64,000 bases of DNA from PFJX01 sp031426815 (GTDB lineage Bacteria; Pseudomonadota; Gammaproteobacteria; Burkholderiales; Thiobacillaceae), in NCBI GenBank assembly GCA_031426815.1, contig JASJPG010000008.1, positions 1-64,000 on the forward strand. Reading direction: 5' to 3'. The notes under the pieces are model-generated. The model was not told the DNA's origin. It did no database searches and saw nothing but the letters and a program-made list of their open reading frames with translations. A program made the translations under genes and the position numbers. Below, piece by piece: positions 8,402 to 18,086 of the stretch (the stretch's first letter is position 1; the number at the start of each line of letters is the position of its first letter).

Positions 8402-10012
8402 ATGGCAGCCAACCACGCAGTCCACTACGAACCCGGCCTGAAGGATTATCTGGCCGCCTTGCGGCGACGCGCCCTCCCCGCCGGCATCGTGTTCGCGCTG
8501 GTGTTCGCGGTGGCCGCCATTTTCGCGGTCACGCTGCCGCCGACCTATCGGGCGACCGGCACCATCCTGGTCGAGTCGCAGCAGATTCCCGACGACCTGA
8601 TCCGCTCCACGGTCACCAGCTTCGCCGACGAACGCATCATGGTGATCAAGCAGCGCGTGATGACGCAGAGCAATCTGCGCAACATCATCGACAAGTACAA
8701 CCTGTTCGCGCAGCAGCGCGTATCGACGCCGGCCTCGGAAATCATGGACATGATGCGTTCGCGGATCGGCATCGAGCTGATCAGCGCCGACGTGGTGGGC
8801 AACCGCAAGACCACCATCGCCTTCAAGGTGTCCTACGACGACGCCCAGTCCGACGTGGCCTACAAGGTGGCCAACGAGTTGCTGACCCTGTTCCTCGACG
8901 AGAACGTCCGGACCCGCACCGCGCGCGCCACCGAAACCACCGAATTCATGACCCAGGAGGCGGACAAACTGCGCAAGAACCTGGATGCCGTCGAGGAACG
9001 GATCGCGCTGTACAAGCAAAAGAACGGCGGCGCCTTGCCGGAGCATCTGGAACTGCACATGAGCATGCTGACGCGGCTGGAGGCCGAGACGAAGGACGTG
9101 GAACGGGCCTACAAGGATGCGCAGGCCGAAGCCCGTCTGCTCGACATCGAGCTGACCGCCGCCAGCACCGGCAAGGATGCCGCAGCGTTGCCGGGCAATC
9201 TGGCGAGCGCCAGCCCGGCCCAGCAACTGGCCGTGATGAAGACCGAGTTCACCAAGCTGTCCACCACCTACAGCCTCAATCATCCGACCCTGCGCACCTT
9301 GCAGCGCAAGATCGAGGCGCTGCAGAAATCCGTCGGCGAGCCGGCCTCTGCCACGCCCGCCGGGCCGGCCGACCCGAAGGACACCGAGCTCGCCGTCGCC
9401 AAGACCAAAGCGCGCATCGACGCCACCGAGGCGCGCTTGGCGTCGCTCGCCCAGCAACTGAAGAATCTGCGCGCCCAGCGCGCCCAGTACGAGAGCAAGA
9501 TCCTGCAGACGCCGCAGGTGGAACGCGGCATGACCGCGCTGCTGCGCGATTACGAAAACGCCAAGAGCAAGTTCGAGGAAGTGCGCTCCAAACAGATGAG
9601 CGCGGAGATTTCGGAAAGCCTGGAAGAAGGCAAGAAGGCGGAACGCTTCGCGCTGCTGGAACCGCCGTTGGTGCCGGACACGCCGATCGAACCCAACCGC
9701 AAGAAGATCGCCGCGATGGGCTTCTTCATGGCGCTGGCCGGTTCCGGCGGTCTGGTCATGGCACTGGAAACCCTGCAAGCGCGCATCCGCGGCGTGCTGG
9801 CACTCGGCGCGCTGGCCGGCCGGCCGCCGCTGGTCGCGATTCCCTACATACACACCGAGGCGGAACTGACCCGCCGCAAACCGCCGAAAAAACTCTGGCT
9901 GTTCGTCGCCGCTGCCTTCCTGCTGCTGCTGATCGCGGCCCTGGTCGCGGTGCACTTTCTCGTTCAACCGCTGGACATGGTCTGGATCAAATTCCTGGCC
10001 AGGTTCGAATAA
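8402..10012 (+). CDS. Wzz/GumC-type polysaccharide chain-length determinant
   Basis: A 536-residue inner-membrane co-polymerase. An N-terminal TM helix (about 24-45) is followed by a periplasmic Wzz domain, long coiled coils (about 170-240 and 320-400), a second TM helix near 438-458 and an additional C-terminal helix near 498-520. This architecture matches EpsF-type proteins of PEP-CTERM-linked EPS clusters, where the kinase is a separate polypeptide, as here with the gene 9 bp downstream. It sets polymer length and couples to the export protein through its periplasmic coiled coil. Confidence 0.88.
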   Translation: MAANHAVHYEPGLKDYLAALRRRALPAGIVFALVFAVAAIFAVTLPPTYRATGTILVESQQIPDDLIRSTVTSFADERIMVIKQRVMTQSNLRNIIDKYNLFAQQRVSTPASEIMDMMRSRIGIELISADVVGNRKTTIAFKVSYDDAQSDVAYKVANELLTLFLDENVRTRTARATETTEFMTQEADKLRKNLDAVEERIALYKQKNGGALPEHLELHMSMLTRLEAETKDVERAYKDAQAEARLLDIELTAASTGKDAAALPGNLASASPAQQLAVMKTEFTKLSTTYSLNHPTLRTLQRKIEALQKSVGEPASATPAGPADPKDTELAVAKTKARIDATEARLASLAQQLKNLRAQRAQYESKILQTPQVERGMTALLRDYENAKSKFEEVRSKQMSAEISESLEEGKKAERFALLEPPLVPDTPIEPNRKKIAAMGFFMALAGSGGLVMALETLQARIRGVLALGALAGRPPLVAIPYIHTEAELTRRKPPKKLWLFVAAAFLLLLIAALVAVHFLVQPLDMVWIKFLARFE

Positions 10013-10021
10013 GGAATCGCC

Positions 10022-10831
10022 ATGGAACGCATCAAACAGGCGGTGGAAAAAGCCCGGCTTCAGGCCGGCGCACAGGTTGGCGCCATGGCTGCAGCGCGGA
10101 CGCGCCCGGCCGCGCGCAACGCGGATCTCGACGCCGTCGCTTACCGCCACACCCGCATCGCGCCGCTCGATGCGGCGCATCTGGAACGGCAACGCATCGT
10201 CGGCCACGACAAGACGCATCCGGCCAGCCCGGCGTTCGACCTGCTGCGCACGCAGGTGCTGCAGAAGATGGAGGAAAACGGTTGGCGCACGCTGGCCATC
10301 ACTTCGCCCACGGCGGAGGCGGGCAAAACCACGGTGGCGATCAATCTGGCCATGAGCATCGCCCACCAGACCCAGAAGACCGCCATGCTGGTCGACTTCG
10401 ACCTGCGCAAACCGCGCGTCGGCGCTTGTCTCGGCCTGCCCCAACATGCCTCGCTGAACGAGGTGCTGGACGGCAGCGCCGAACTGCCGCAGGCGCTGAT
10501 CAATCCCGACATCCCCCGCCTGGTCGTGCTGCCGACCCTGCGACCGGTGGCGCACCCGGCGGAAACCCTGGCCTCGCTCAAAGTCGACAAGCTGATCGCC
10601 GAGCTGCGCGAGTACTACGACTCGCGCATCGTCATCTTCGACCTGCCGCCGCTGCTCAACAGCGACGACGCCATGACCGTGCTGCCCAGGTTGGATTGCG
10701 TGCTGCTGGTGGTCGGGGAAGGCATGTCGTCGAAGGCCGAGATCGCGGAATGCCTGCGCCACCTGCCGGCGGCCAACCTGCTCGGCGTGGTGCTGAACAA
10801 GGCCGCAGCGGCCTCGACCGCTTACAACTGA
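10022..10831 (+). CDS. bacterial tyrosine autokinase (CpsD/EpsG type)
   Basis: A 269-residue cytoplasmic P-loop kinase. Walker A reads SPTAEAGKTT (residues 95-104), Walker A' is MLVDFDLRKPR (122-132) and Walker B lies in IVIFDLPPLL. The C-terminus ends AYN, leaving one terminal tyrosine (Tyr268) instead of the usual tyrosine cluster. The partner is the chain-length determinant encoded immediately upstream; cycles of phosphorylation control polymer export. It lies in the same operon as its neighbours (9 bp on each side). Confidence 0.88.
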   Translation: MERIKQAVEKARLQAGAQVGAMAAARTRPAARNADLDAVAYRHTRIAPLDAAHLERQRIVGHDKTHPASPAFDLLRTQVLQKMEENGWRTLAITSPTAEAGKTTVAINLAMSIAHQTQKTAMLVDFDLRKPRVGACLGLPQHASLNEVLDGSAELPQALINPDIPRLVVLPTLRPVAHPAETLASLKVDKLIAELREYYDSRIVIFDLPPLLNSDDAMTVLPRLDCVLLVVGEGMSSKAEIAECLRHLPAANLLGVVLNKAAAASTAYN

Positions 10832-10840
10832 CAGGCGGCT

Positions 10841-11860
10841 ATGGCACTACGCACGATGCAACCCGACCGTAACGCCGTCTTCGACTATGCCAAAGGCATC
10901 GGCATCCTGCTGGTGGTGTACGGCCACGTCGCACGCGGCGTATTTAGCGCCGGGCTGCCGATCGACGCCGGCTTTTTTGCCCTCGTCGACACGTTGATTT
11001 ACAGCTTTCACATGCCGCTGTTTTTCTTCCTGTCGGGGCTGTTTTTCCTGCACTCGCTGCACAAGCGCGGCTATTTCGCGTTGATGCGCGGCAAGGTCGA
11101 CGCGATCCTGTTTCCCTATGTGTTGTGGTCGCTGCTGCAGGGCGGCATCGAGTACGGGCTGTCCGGCTACACCAACGGCCAGGTCGGGCTGGACGAGATC
11201 TTCGCGCTGTTCTGGCTGCCGCGCGCCCAGTTCTGGTATCTGTACACCCTGTTCGGCATGTTCGTGTTTGCCGGCATCCTCTATCGGAAAAGTACGCCGG
11301 CATGGACCGGCGGCGTGCTCGCGCTGGCCATCGCGATTGCCCTGTTCGGGCTCACCCCGTTCGACCTGTTCCTGTTCAACGCCTTCGCCCAGTACTTCGT
11401 GTTCTTTGCGCTGGGCGCCAGCGCCGCGCCCCTCGCGGCGCGCCTCGATTGGCTGCGGCCCGGCCTGCTGTCGCTGGTCGCACTGGTGTTCATCGCCGGG
11501 CAATGGGCCTGGCTGGCGCAGCCGGTCGGCGCAGCGGGCGTCGCGGGTAAGTTCATCGGCCTCGCTCTGGCGGCGAGCGGCATCGCCGCCGTTCTGGCGC
11601 TCAGCCAGGGCTTGGCCAGATTGAACTGGAACTGGCTGGCCTACCTCGGCCGGCACTCGATGGAAATCTACCTGATCCACATTCTGGCCAGCAGCGGCGC
11701 GCGCATCGGCTTACAGAAGGTGTTGGGCGTCACCGATGCGAACGTGCATCTGGCGGTCGGCATGCTGTTCGGTATCGGCGTGCCACTGCTGGTGGCGTTC
11801 GCCGCACGGCGCGGCGGAATCAGGTGGTTGTTCGCGGCGCCGCGCATGCGGCCGGCGTAG
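10841..11860 (+). CDS. acyltransferase family 3 membrane protein
   Basis: A 339-residue integral membrane protein with about ten helices. The N-terminus has the family hallmark FDYAKGIGILLVVYGHV, including the conserved His. Family members (OafA/fucose O-acetylase-like) transfer acetyl or other acyl groups from the cytoplasm to sugars. Its position at the end of the export/kinase unit suggests modification of the exopolysaccharide repeat unit. The start could also be the internal ATG at 10856; neither has a strong ribosome-binding site. Confidence 0.85.
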   Translation: MALRTMQPDRNAVFDYAKGIGILLVVYGHVARGVFSAGLPIDAGFFALVDTLIYSFHMPLFFFLSGLFFLHSLHKRGYFALMRGKVDAILFPYVLWSLLQGGIEYGLSGYTNGQVGLDEIFALFWLPRAQFWYLYTLFGMFVFAGILYRKSTPAWTGGVLALAIAIALFGLTPFDLFLFNAFAQYFVFFALGASAAPLAARLDWLRPGLLSLVALVFIAGQWAWLAQPVGAAGVAGKFIGLALAASGIAAVLALSQGLARLNWNWLAYLGRHSMEIYLIHILASSGARIGLQKVLGVTDANVHLAVGMLFGIGVPLLVAFAARRGGIRWLFAAPRMRPA

Positions 11861-11900
11861 GGCTTTGATATCGCGGCGAACACCCGCCGCGAGGAGGAGC

Positions 11901-11920
11901 GTCGGCAAAGGATTGCCGAC
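11901..11920. repeat. short palindrome, GTCGGCAA...TTGCCGAC family
   Basis: GTCGGCAAAGGATTGCCGAC lies between the convergent acyltransferase and glycoside hydrolase genes. Its position suits a bidirectional end-of-transcript hairpin. Confidence 0.6.
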
Positions 11921-11943
11921 CTACGAAACCCGTTGGGCTGGAA

Positions 11944-14523
11944 TTACTTGCGCAACGTCAGCCAGTACGATTTCAGCGACTTGTCGAGCGCGATGAAGTA
12001 GCGGCCGTCGCGGTAGGGAGCGGGTATCGCCTTGCGTTCCCCCGAACCTTGCCGATACAGCTTCAAGCCCTTGGGCGCCCGCACCATCAGGCGGCCCTCC
12101 ACCGGTTCGGCATGGAACGGCATGCGGTTGCCGCTTTCCGGTACTGCGCGGGCGCCGAGGGAGATCATGATGTTGCCCGACCTGCCGATGGGCGCGCCAT
12201 CCAGGCTCTGCACGGCCACCGTCGCGTTGCGCGTGACAAGGTCGATTTCCACATTGGGCAGGTAGATTTCCTCGCCGCCGATCCAACCCATGGCGGCCTG
12301 GCTGCGCGGCGTGGCGATGGTGAACACGCCCTTGACCCAGTTGCGCCGCAATTCGCCGTTGTCGGACACCGACGCGACCGCGCGTGGATCGATCAAGGCC
12401 AGGTTCGGGTCGCGAATCAGTTTGGCTCCACGCGGAATCGGGCTGCGCTCCAGCCAGGGCAGTGCCTCGCTTTTCGGCATGGCAATCGCCAACTTGCCGC
12501 GCTCGGCGGCGGTGCGCAGCGCCACGCTGGTGGCCGCCGAGGTGGCCTGATTGAACAGTTGATCCGAGCTGGGCTGATAGACATAGGCAGTCGTCGCTTC
12601 GCGCACATGTCCCTGGCGATAGAGCAAGGCGGCAGCCGGCAGCGTGGCGATCAGGGCGGGGTCGTTGTAGGCATGCCAGTTGGACGGCGAACCCGGGCCG
12701 TGCAGCGGAATTTGCGCATAGGCGTACTGCATCATCGCATCCCAGCCCTGGTGACTAGCGGCAGCGGCCACGTACAGCGGCAGCACATGCCGGTCGGGCG
12801 TCGGGAACGGCGAAGCGTTCCATTCGGTGACGCTCAGCGGCATGCCGACGACCTGGCCGGCCGCCATCCAGTGCGTCAGATTGGCCGCGACCAGCGGGTT
12901 CCGCTCCAGCACACCGGCACTGTCGTAGGCATGCACGTCGATCAAATCGCCCGCAGTCAGCGCCGGCAATGCGCTGAGCGGATTCATTGCCCAGGTATTG
13001 GTGGTGGCAATCGGCACCCGCACGCCGAGCGTGCGCAGGTGGGCGATCATGTCGACATTGAAACGCTGCTCCAGATCGTTCAGAAACAGCTTGGCCGGAC
13101 CGTGTTCCCAGGCACGCCAGGCGCCGTCGAGCGGCAAATCGTGGCGACGCGCAAAACTTTTCGCCTCTTCCATGAAGATGGCGTTGTGTTTGGGCACTTT
13201 CTTGTCCGGCAACAGCGCGTTGCCGTAATGCTGGGTCAGATCGTTTTCGTTGGTGATCAGCAGCGCGGCAATGGCCGGTTCGTCGGCGTAGCGCACCCCA
13301 GTGTAGGCGTTGATCCGACCGAGATAGTCCGCGTTGAAAGCCTTCATGGCGCCCTGGATGCTGCGATTGACGTAGTTGTAGCCCTTCAGGTCAGCCGCGG
13401 GCTTGCCGTTGGCGATCTCGTCGAAGGCATGGACGCCATCCCGCGCCGTCAGCGCCCGCATGACGTGCAGATCGAGCCAGACATGAATGCCCTCGTCCTT
13501 CAGGCATTTGATCCACCAGTCCAGCCAATCCAGCGCGACCTGATCCAGTGTGCGGGTATCGGCCGCATTCACGCCGAAGATGTTCGGATCGACCCAGGGC
13601 GAGTCGTGATGATGCAAGCGGACCAGATTGAAGCCGAGCGCAGACAAGCGCCGCGCGGCTTGCGGAACCGATTCCTTGGGCGTGGCAAACAGCGTGTAGG
13701 CAGTCAGATTGGTGCCCCAGAAGCGGGCCGGCGTGCCGTCCTCGAACACCAGTTTGTCGCCCTGAACCCCGACGAACCCACGTTTGCCGGCCGGTTTTTC
13801 CGGCGCATTGAGAAAGGACAGGTCCACCGGCGCGCGCTGCCAGTCGAGGATGTCCTTCGGCCAGGTGGATGGATCGTCGCCGCCATAGCGTTCGCTCAAC
13901 GTCGGCGCGATGGCCATGTCCCCTGCCAGCGTCAGCGTCGCAGTGATCTTGCGCCGGCCTGGCGTCATGGCGCCGGCATACAGATAGGCGCGGATCTCGC
14001 TCTTGTTGCCGCTTTCGAAAAACACCTTCGCCAAGCCCGGCTCGAAGCGCATTTCCATCCGGTTGCCGCCGGGCCGGCCCCACGCCCAGCCCTGCCGGTC
14101 GGGCAGCAATTCCGGCTCGCCCATCTCGCCCCTGGCGCTGGCCAGGTCGAACTTGAAGAGCATCCCGCCGCCCATCACCCCGCTTATGGCGTCATGCGCA
14201 TCCAGGTCGAATTCCCAGGTCAGCCGCCGCTCCGCCGTCTTTTTCACTGTTGCGAGCAGATCGAAAGCCAGCGTCTTGTTGCTTCCCTGCAGGCTGTATT
14301 CGAGCGGCGCGAGCACACGAAAGCGGAGCGGCATGTCGGCCCATTGCCAGTTGGCCGCCCAGAAAGCGAAGTTGGTCGTCAACACATCCGCGCCCGCCCG
14401 AGACAGCTTCGGCAAGCCATTGCTGTCGTTGACGCTGGCGGACCAGGTGGCGGCCAGGCTGGCAGCGTGCAAAGCCGCCATGCCGAGAAACAGAATGATC
14501 TTGCGAAACAAAATGGAAGACAT
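11944..14523 (-). CDS. exported glycoside hydrolase, clan GH-A-like
   Basis: An 859-residue protein from ATG 14523, chosen because AAGGA lies 8 bp upstream and a signal peptide (ALHAASLAA) follows at once. An N-terminal beta-rich region (to about 240) precedes a TIM-barrel-like domain (about 250-640). ITNEND puts Glu426 in the acid/base position, and SVTEWN puts Glu567 in the nucleophile position, as in clan GH-A (GH5/GH39-like). A C-terminal beta domain follows. It lies 25 bp downstream of the Wzy-type gene, so it probably trims or releases the polysaccharide in the periplasm or outside. The exact GH family is unknown. Confidence 0.75.
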   Translation of the reverse strand: MSSILFRKIILFLGMAALHAASLAATWSASVNDSNGLPKLSRAGADVLTTNFAFWAANWQWADMPLRFRVLAPLEYSLQGSNKTLAFDLLATVKKTAERRLTWEFDLDAHDAISGVMGGGMLFKFDLASARGEMGEPELLPDRQGWAWGRPGGNRMEMRFEPGLAKVFFESGNKSEIRAYLYAGAMTPGRRKITATLTLAGDMAIAPTLSERYGGDDPSTWPKDILDWQRAPVDLSFLNAPEKPAGKRGFVGVQGDKLVFEDGTPARFWGTNLTAYTLFATPKESVPQAARRLSALGFNLVRLHHHDSPWVDPNIFGVNAADTRTLDQVALDWLDWWIKCLKDEGIHVWLDLHVMRALTARDGVHAFDEIANGKPAADLKGYNYVNRSIQGAMKAFNADYLGRINAYTGVRYADEPAIAALLITNENDLTQHYGNALLPDKKVPKHNAIFMEEAKSFARRHDLPLDGAWRAWEHGPAKLFLNDLEQRFNVDMIAHLRTLGVRVPIATTNTWAMNPLSALPALTAGDLIDVHAYDSAGVLERNPLVAANLTHWMAAGQVVGMPLSVTEWNASPFPTPDRHVLPLYVAAAASHQGWDAMMQYAYAQIPLHGPGSPSNWHAYNDPALIATLPAAALLYRQGHVREATTAYVYQPSSDQLFNQATSAATSVALRTAAERGKLAIAMPKSEALPWLERSPIPRGAKLIRDPNLALIDPRAVASVSDNGELRRNWVKGVFTIATPRSQAAMGWIGGEEIYLPNVEIDLVTRNATVAVQSLDGAPIGRSGNIMISLGARAVPESGNRMPFHAEPVEGRLMVRAPKGLKLYRQGSGERKAIPAPYRDGRYFIALDKSLKSYWLTLRK

Positions 14524-14548
14524 GAGTCGATCCTTGGCCATGGCTAGA

Positions 14549-16189
14549 TCAGGGCAAACCGGCCCGTCGGCGCCGCGCGTCTTGCAATGAAGACAGGTTG
14601 CCCAGCATGCGCGGCACCGATTTCGTCGTGGTGGCGCGGGCAGCGGAGAAGACATCCCACCTCCCTGCGGCGAGCGGGTCGAGTTCCGGCTCGAACGCCG
14701 CTACCCGCAACGTCGCCCAGTTCGGCGCCGAAAGCGCGTAGGCCACCCCCATGCCGGCCAGGGACCAGTAGACGACGGGAATTACGGTGATCGAACTGGT
14801 CGTGAAAATGGTCACCAGGGTGGCCAGCAACGCCGCCAGCAGAACCCGCCCGAGCAAATGCGCCTCTTCGGCGTCCGCCGGCAGACTGCGCATGCCCCGG
14901 TGGATGCCGAAGGAGATCGGTACGAATACGCCGACGAACAGTCCTAGACCGACCAGGCCGATTTCCAGCGCCAGCAGAATGTAGGTGTTGACGATGTCGA
15001 TGATGCCGCCCAGCAGCAGCGCCTGGATTTCCGGCGCGGCGCCGTAAGTCACCGAACCGAAAATCGGGTTGCGCATGACCACGACGTAGGCGGCGTCGAT
15101 CAGGTTTTCGCGGTGATGCACGTTCACTTCCTCGGTCGTACCGATGAACGGCAGCAGGTCGATCACGACATGGCCGCCCGGCAGGACGGAGAGCAGCGGC
15201 ACGACCACCACTGCGGCCATCAGCACTTTGGCGAGTCGCTTGAACGGGTTCGCGCCGGTCAACAGAAAGACGACCAGAAACACCGCTCCGCCGATCCACG
15301 GCCCACGCGAAAACGGCGCGACGACGCCGACCAGCAGCAGCGCCATGCCCAGCAAGCGGATGCGCGGATCGGCGATGGAATGCTTGACGAAGACAAAGAA
15401 GGCGATGGCCATGACCATCACATAACCCAACGCGATCGGGTGGCCGGTCGATCCGGCCGCGCGCAGCATGCCGTTGCGCGCCAGATAGTTCAGGAAATTC
15501 CAGTCCAGGCCCATGCGCACCAGCGGCGGGCGATAGAACAGGTGGAAGAACAGGGTCTCGGCGAGCGCAATCAGCGCCAGCACCATCGCGGCGAGCACGA
15601 AGGCCAGCAACGCATCGCGGAAATCATCCAGGTTTCGCAACGAGCGGCTGACCACCAGGTACGGCAGGACGATGTCGACGCCCAAATTGAAGCCATAGCG
15701 CATCGCATCGGTAAACGAGGTCTCGCGCAGTTGCAGCGCGGCGGAAACCAGGCAGAAGGCGATCAGGAACCTGTCCGGCCCGGTCCGCCCGAATGGCGTG
15801 CTGTCACCGCGCGACGACAGCTTGAACCAGGCCGGCAGCAGCACCGCCAGCGTCAGCAGGCGCAGGTAATCCAGCGAAAAGAGGTAGTTGATCAGACCGA
15901 AGCCGGGCACCTGGGTCGACGCGGCGGGCATTGCGAACAGCAACGAGAAGAACAACGCCACCCGGCTGGAATCGCGTTGCGCCGTATAGGTCAGCACCGC
16001 CACGGCGATGAGCGCAAACAGCCAGAAATTGCTCAGCAGGAAGGACGCAATCGTCAGCAGCAGCCAGGCGTTTCGCCGCCGGCTCAGATCGGCGCGGTCG
16101 ACCAGGTTCCAGGCCGTGCGTCTGGCAAAGAGGTAGACCAGGCTGGCCAACAGAAGGATCACAGCCAGGTCTTTGAGGTGTTCGGGCAT
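14549..16189 (-). CDS. O-antigen ligase/Wzy-type polymerase
   Basis: A 546-residue membrane protein with about 10-12 helices and a large periplasmic loop in the second half, within which RGPWIGG-type residues of the Wzy_C/WaaL family appear (APFSRGPWIGGAVF). The family joins lipid-linked repeat units or transfers them to an acceptor at the periplasmic face. It is the first gene of a two-gene leftward operon with the glycoside hydrolase and diverges from the flippase gene. Polymerase is favoured over ligase because flippase and chain-length genes are nearby. Confidence 0.8.
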   Translation of the reverse strand: MPEHLKDLAVILLLASLVYLFARRTAWNLVDRADLSRRRNAWLLLTIASFLLSNFWLFALIAVAVLTYTAQRDSSRVALFFSLLFAMPAASTQVPGFGLINYLFSLDYLRLLTLAVLLPAWFKLSSRGDSTPFGRTGPDRFLIAFCLVSAALQLRETSFTDAMRYGFNLGVDIVLPYLVVSRSLRNLDDFRDALLAFVLAAMVLALIALAETLFFHLFYRPPLVRMGLDWNFLNYLARNGMLRAAGSTGHPIALGYVMVMAIAFFVFVKHSIADPRIRLLGMALLLVGVVAPFSRGPWIGGAVFLVVFLLTGANPFKRLAKVLMAAVVVVPLLSVLPGGHVVIDLLPFIGTTEEVNVHHRENLIDAAYVVVMRNPIFGSVTYGAAPEIQALLLGGIIDIVNTYILLALEIGLVGLGLFVGVFVPISFGIHRGMRSLPADAEEAHLLGRVLLAALLATLVTIFTTSSITVIPVVYWSLAGMGVAYALSAPNWATLRVAAFEPELDPLAAGRWDVFSAARATTTKSVPRMLGNLSSLQDARRRRAGLP

Positions 16190-16207
16190 TGTCGGTCTAG
16201 GGAGAAC

Positions 16208-16231
16208 GTAGGGTGCGCATGGCGCACCTAC
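16208..16231. repeat. palindrome in the wzy/wzx divergent spacer
   Basis: GTAGGGTGCGCATGGCGCACCTAC, an inverted repeat around ATG, lies in the spacer between the diverging polymerase and flippase genes. It may be a regulatory dyad or another dispersed palindrome. The remaining spacer (to 16426) shows nothing else I can name. Confidence 0.45.
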
Positions 16232-16426
16232 AAATCAATGGGTTGCATTGTGTTTCCGCCGGCACGGGCCGGAAAGGCGACTGCGGACCACTCTAAAACA
16301 CGCACCCTGTTTTTTTTATGACACCGCGCCGATTCGGCGGCAGTGAAAACATCCTGACGCATTCGGTCGCTAATCTCGCCGGGCTGTATCCACCAACCTG
16401 CAACCCGGCTTTCGCCGTCATCTCCC

Positions 16427-17803
16427 ATGTCCACCCTGGTAACCGCCCTCTCCTTGCGCAGCCGCGTCATCCGCGCCGGCGTCTGGACGCTGGGCGGCCA
16501 TGCCACCAGCCAGGCTTTGCGCCTGGCCAGCAACCTGATCATGACCCGGCTGCTGGTGCCGGAAACGTTCGGCGTCATGGCGCTCGCCACCGTGTTCATG
16601 ATCGGGCTGGTCATGTTCTCGGACCTGGGCCTGCGACAGGTGGCCATTCAAAACACACGCGAAGACGCCACTTTCCTGAATACGCTCTGGCTCATGCAGA
16701 TCGCACGCGGCATCGGCATCTGCCTGCTCGGACTGGCGCTGGCCGCCGGACTCGCCTGGGCGGCCGGCGCGAACTGGCTGCCGGCGGGCAGCACCTATGC
16801 CAAACCGGAATTGCCCGGGGTGCTGGCCATGCTCTCGTTCACCGCCATCATCGCCGGATTCGAATCGACCAAGCTGCTGACCGCCAACCGCAAACTGGCC
16901 CTCGGCCAAATCACCTTGATCGAGCTGGTCAGCCAGATTGCCGGGCTGGTCTTGATGGTCGCCTGGGCGCTGCATTCCGCCAGCATCGACGCGCTGGTGG
17001 CCGGCGCCATCGTGGCCGGGCTGGCGCGCACCCTGCTCAGCCACGTTTGGCTACCCGGCCCAGGCAACCGGCTGCAATGGGAGACGGATTCGGCGCGCGA
17101 AATCTTCCGCTTCGGCAAGTGGATCTTCCTGACCTCGATCATGGGCTTCCTGATCGGCAGCGGCGACCGCATCCTGCTCGGCTGGCTGATTCCAGCGCAA
17201 ACGATGGGTCTGTACGCCATCGCGGTCCTGCTGGCCGGCGCCATGCAGGAAGTCGTCAACAAACTGATCGGCAGCGTCGCCTTCCCGGCGCTCGGCGAGA
17301 TCCACCGCGCCCAACCGGCAAGAATGCGCGAGCTGTACTACCAGATCCGCTGGCCGATCGACGCCTTGTGCCTGACCGCCGCCGGCTTACTGTTCATGGC
17401 CGGGGAAGCCATCGTGGCATTGCTCTACGACAGCCGTTACGCGGGCGCCGGCGCCATGCTGGAAATCCTGTCGCTGTCCCTGTTCGCGATCCGCTACAGC
17501 GTGGCCGGGCAGTTCTACCTGGTGTTGGGCAGGCCGAAGATCATGGCTTTCCTGATGGGTCTGCGCCTCGCCGTCATGGCCGCCACGATCCCTCTCGGCT
17601 TTCACTATCTCGGCTTGCCGGGCGCGATCTGGGGCATCGCGCTGGCGGGCATACCGGGTGTGCTGACCACGCTGTTCGTATTCAAAAGAAAAATCGGATT
17701 GCTGGATATCGGCAAGGAAATACGCGCGCTTTTGTTTCTGCCGGCCGGACTCGCCGCCGGCAAATTGGCGGCATTGCTGATTTCAGGTCTCTGCTGCAAT
17801 TGA
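16427..17803 (+). CDS. Wzx-type oligosaccharide flippase
   Basis: A 458-residue polytopic membrane protein of the polysaccharide-synthesis/MATE-like superfamily, with about twelve helices and the typical opening (GVWTLGGHATSQALRLASNLIMTRLL, of which the LASNLIMTRLLVPE stretch is diagnostic). It moves undecaprenyl-linked repeat units across the inner membrane for Wzy. It lies at the head of the rightward glycosyltransferase block. Its stop codon is immediately followed by the left TIR of a repeat element. Confidence 0.85.
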   Translation: MSTLVTALSLRSRVIRAGVWTLGGHATSQALRLASNLIMTRLLVPETFGVMALATVFMIGLVMFSDLGLRQVAIQNTREDATFLNTLWLMQIARGIGICLLGLALAAGLAWAAGANWLPAGSTYAKPELPGVLAMLSFTAIIAGFESTKLLTANRKLALGQITLIELVSQIAGLVLMVAWALHSASIDALVAGAIVAGLARTLLSHVWLPGPGNRLQWETDSAREIFRFGKWIFLTSIMGFLIGSGDRILLGWLIPAQTMGLYAIAVLLAGAMQEVVNKLIGSVAFPALGEIHRAQPARMRELYYQIRWPIDALCLTAAGLLFMAGEAIVALLYDSRYAGAGAMLEILSLSLFAIRYSVAGQFYLVLGRPKIMAFLMGLRLAVMAATIPLGFHYLGLPGAIWGIALAGIPGVLTTLFVFKRKIGLLDIGKEIRALLFLPAGLAAGKLAALLISGLCCN

Positions 17804-18041
17804 ACCTTGAAACAGCAGTTGACCGCTCCTTATCCCTCGTGAGGCCTCATGCTGACTGACGTTTTGCGCTGCGATGACGCTCACCCATTGGGTGAGCCCG
17901 CTACCCGCCCGCTGTCGGGGTGGAGAAACCGTCTGGCGGCGTTGCTCCTCCTCGCCATGCCTAGGCATGACTCGTCGTCGCGCCTTGCCAGCCGACTTCT
18001 CCACCCCGCCCTCGAACGGGTTCAACTGCTGTTTCAAGGTT
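17803..18041 (+). repeat. TIR-flanked non-coding element, copy 1
   Basis: A 239-bp element bounded by 22-23-bp terminal inverted repeats: left AACCTTGAAACAGCAGTTGA at 17803, right its complement ending GTTTCAAGGTT at 18041. A second internal inverted pair (GGGGTGGAGAAACC against CTTCTCCACCCC) is nested inside. It encodes no plausible protein. A longer copy lies at 34801-35134 in the opposite orientation and a fragment near 190-247. It resembles a MITE or a mobile structured-RNA element. It fills most of the gap between the flippase and sulfotransferase genes. Confidence 0.75.
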
Positions 18042-18086
18042 GAACCGTTTCAGATCGCTTATATAACCAGCCACCGGATCGACATC

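Noticed and set aside
8369..10762. A 797-codon minus-strand frame
   Set aside because: Shadow of the chain-length determinant and tyrosine kinase; composition and lack of motifs show it is not coding.
12049..14547. An 832-codon plus-strand frame
   Set aside because: Antisense to the glycoside hydrolase, which has a signal peptide, catalytic motifs and a ribosome-binding site.
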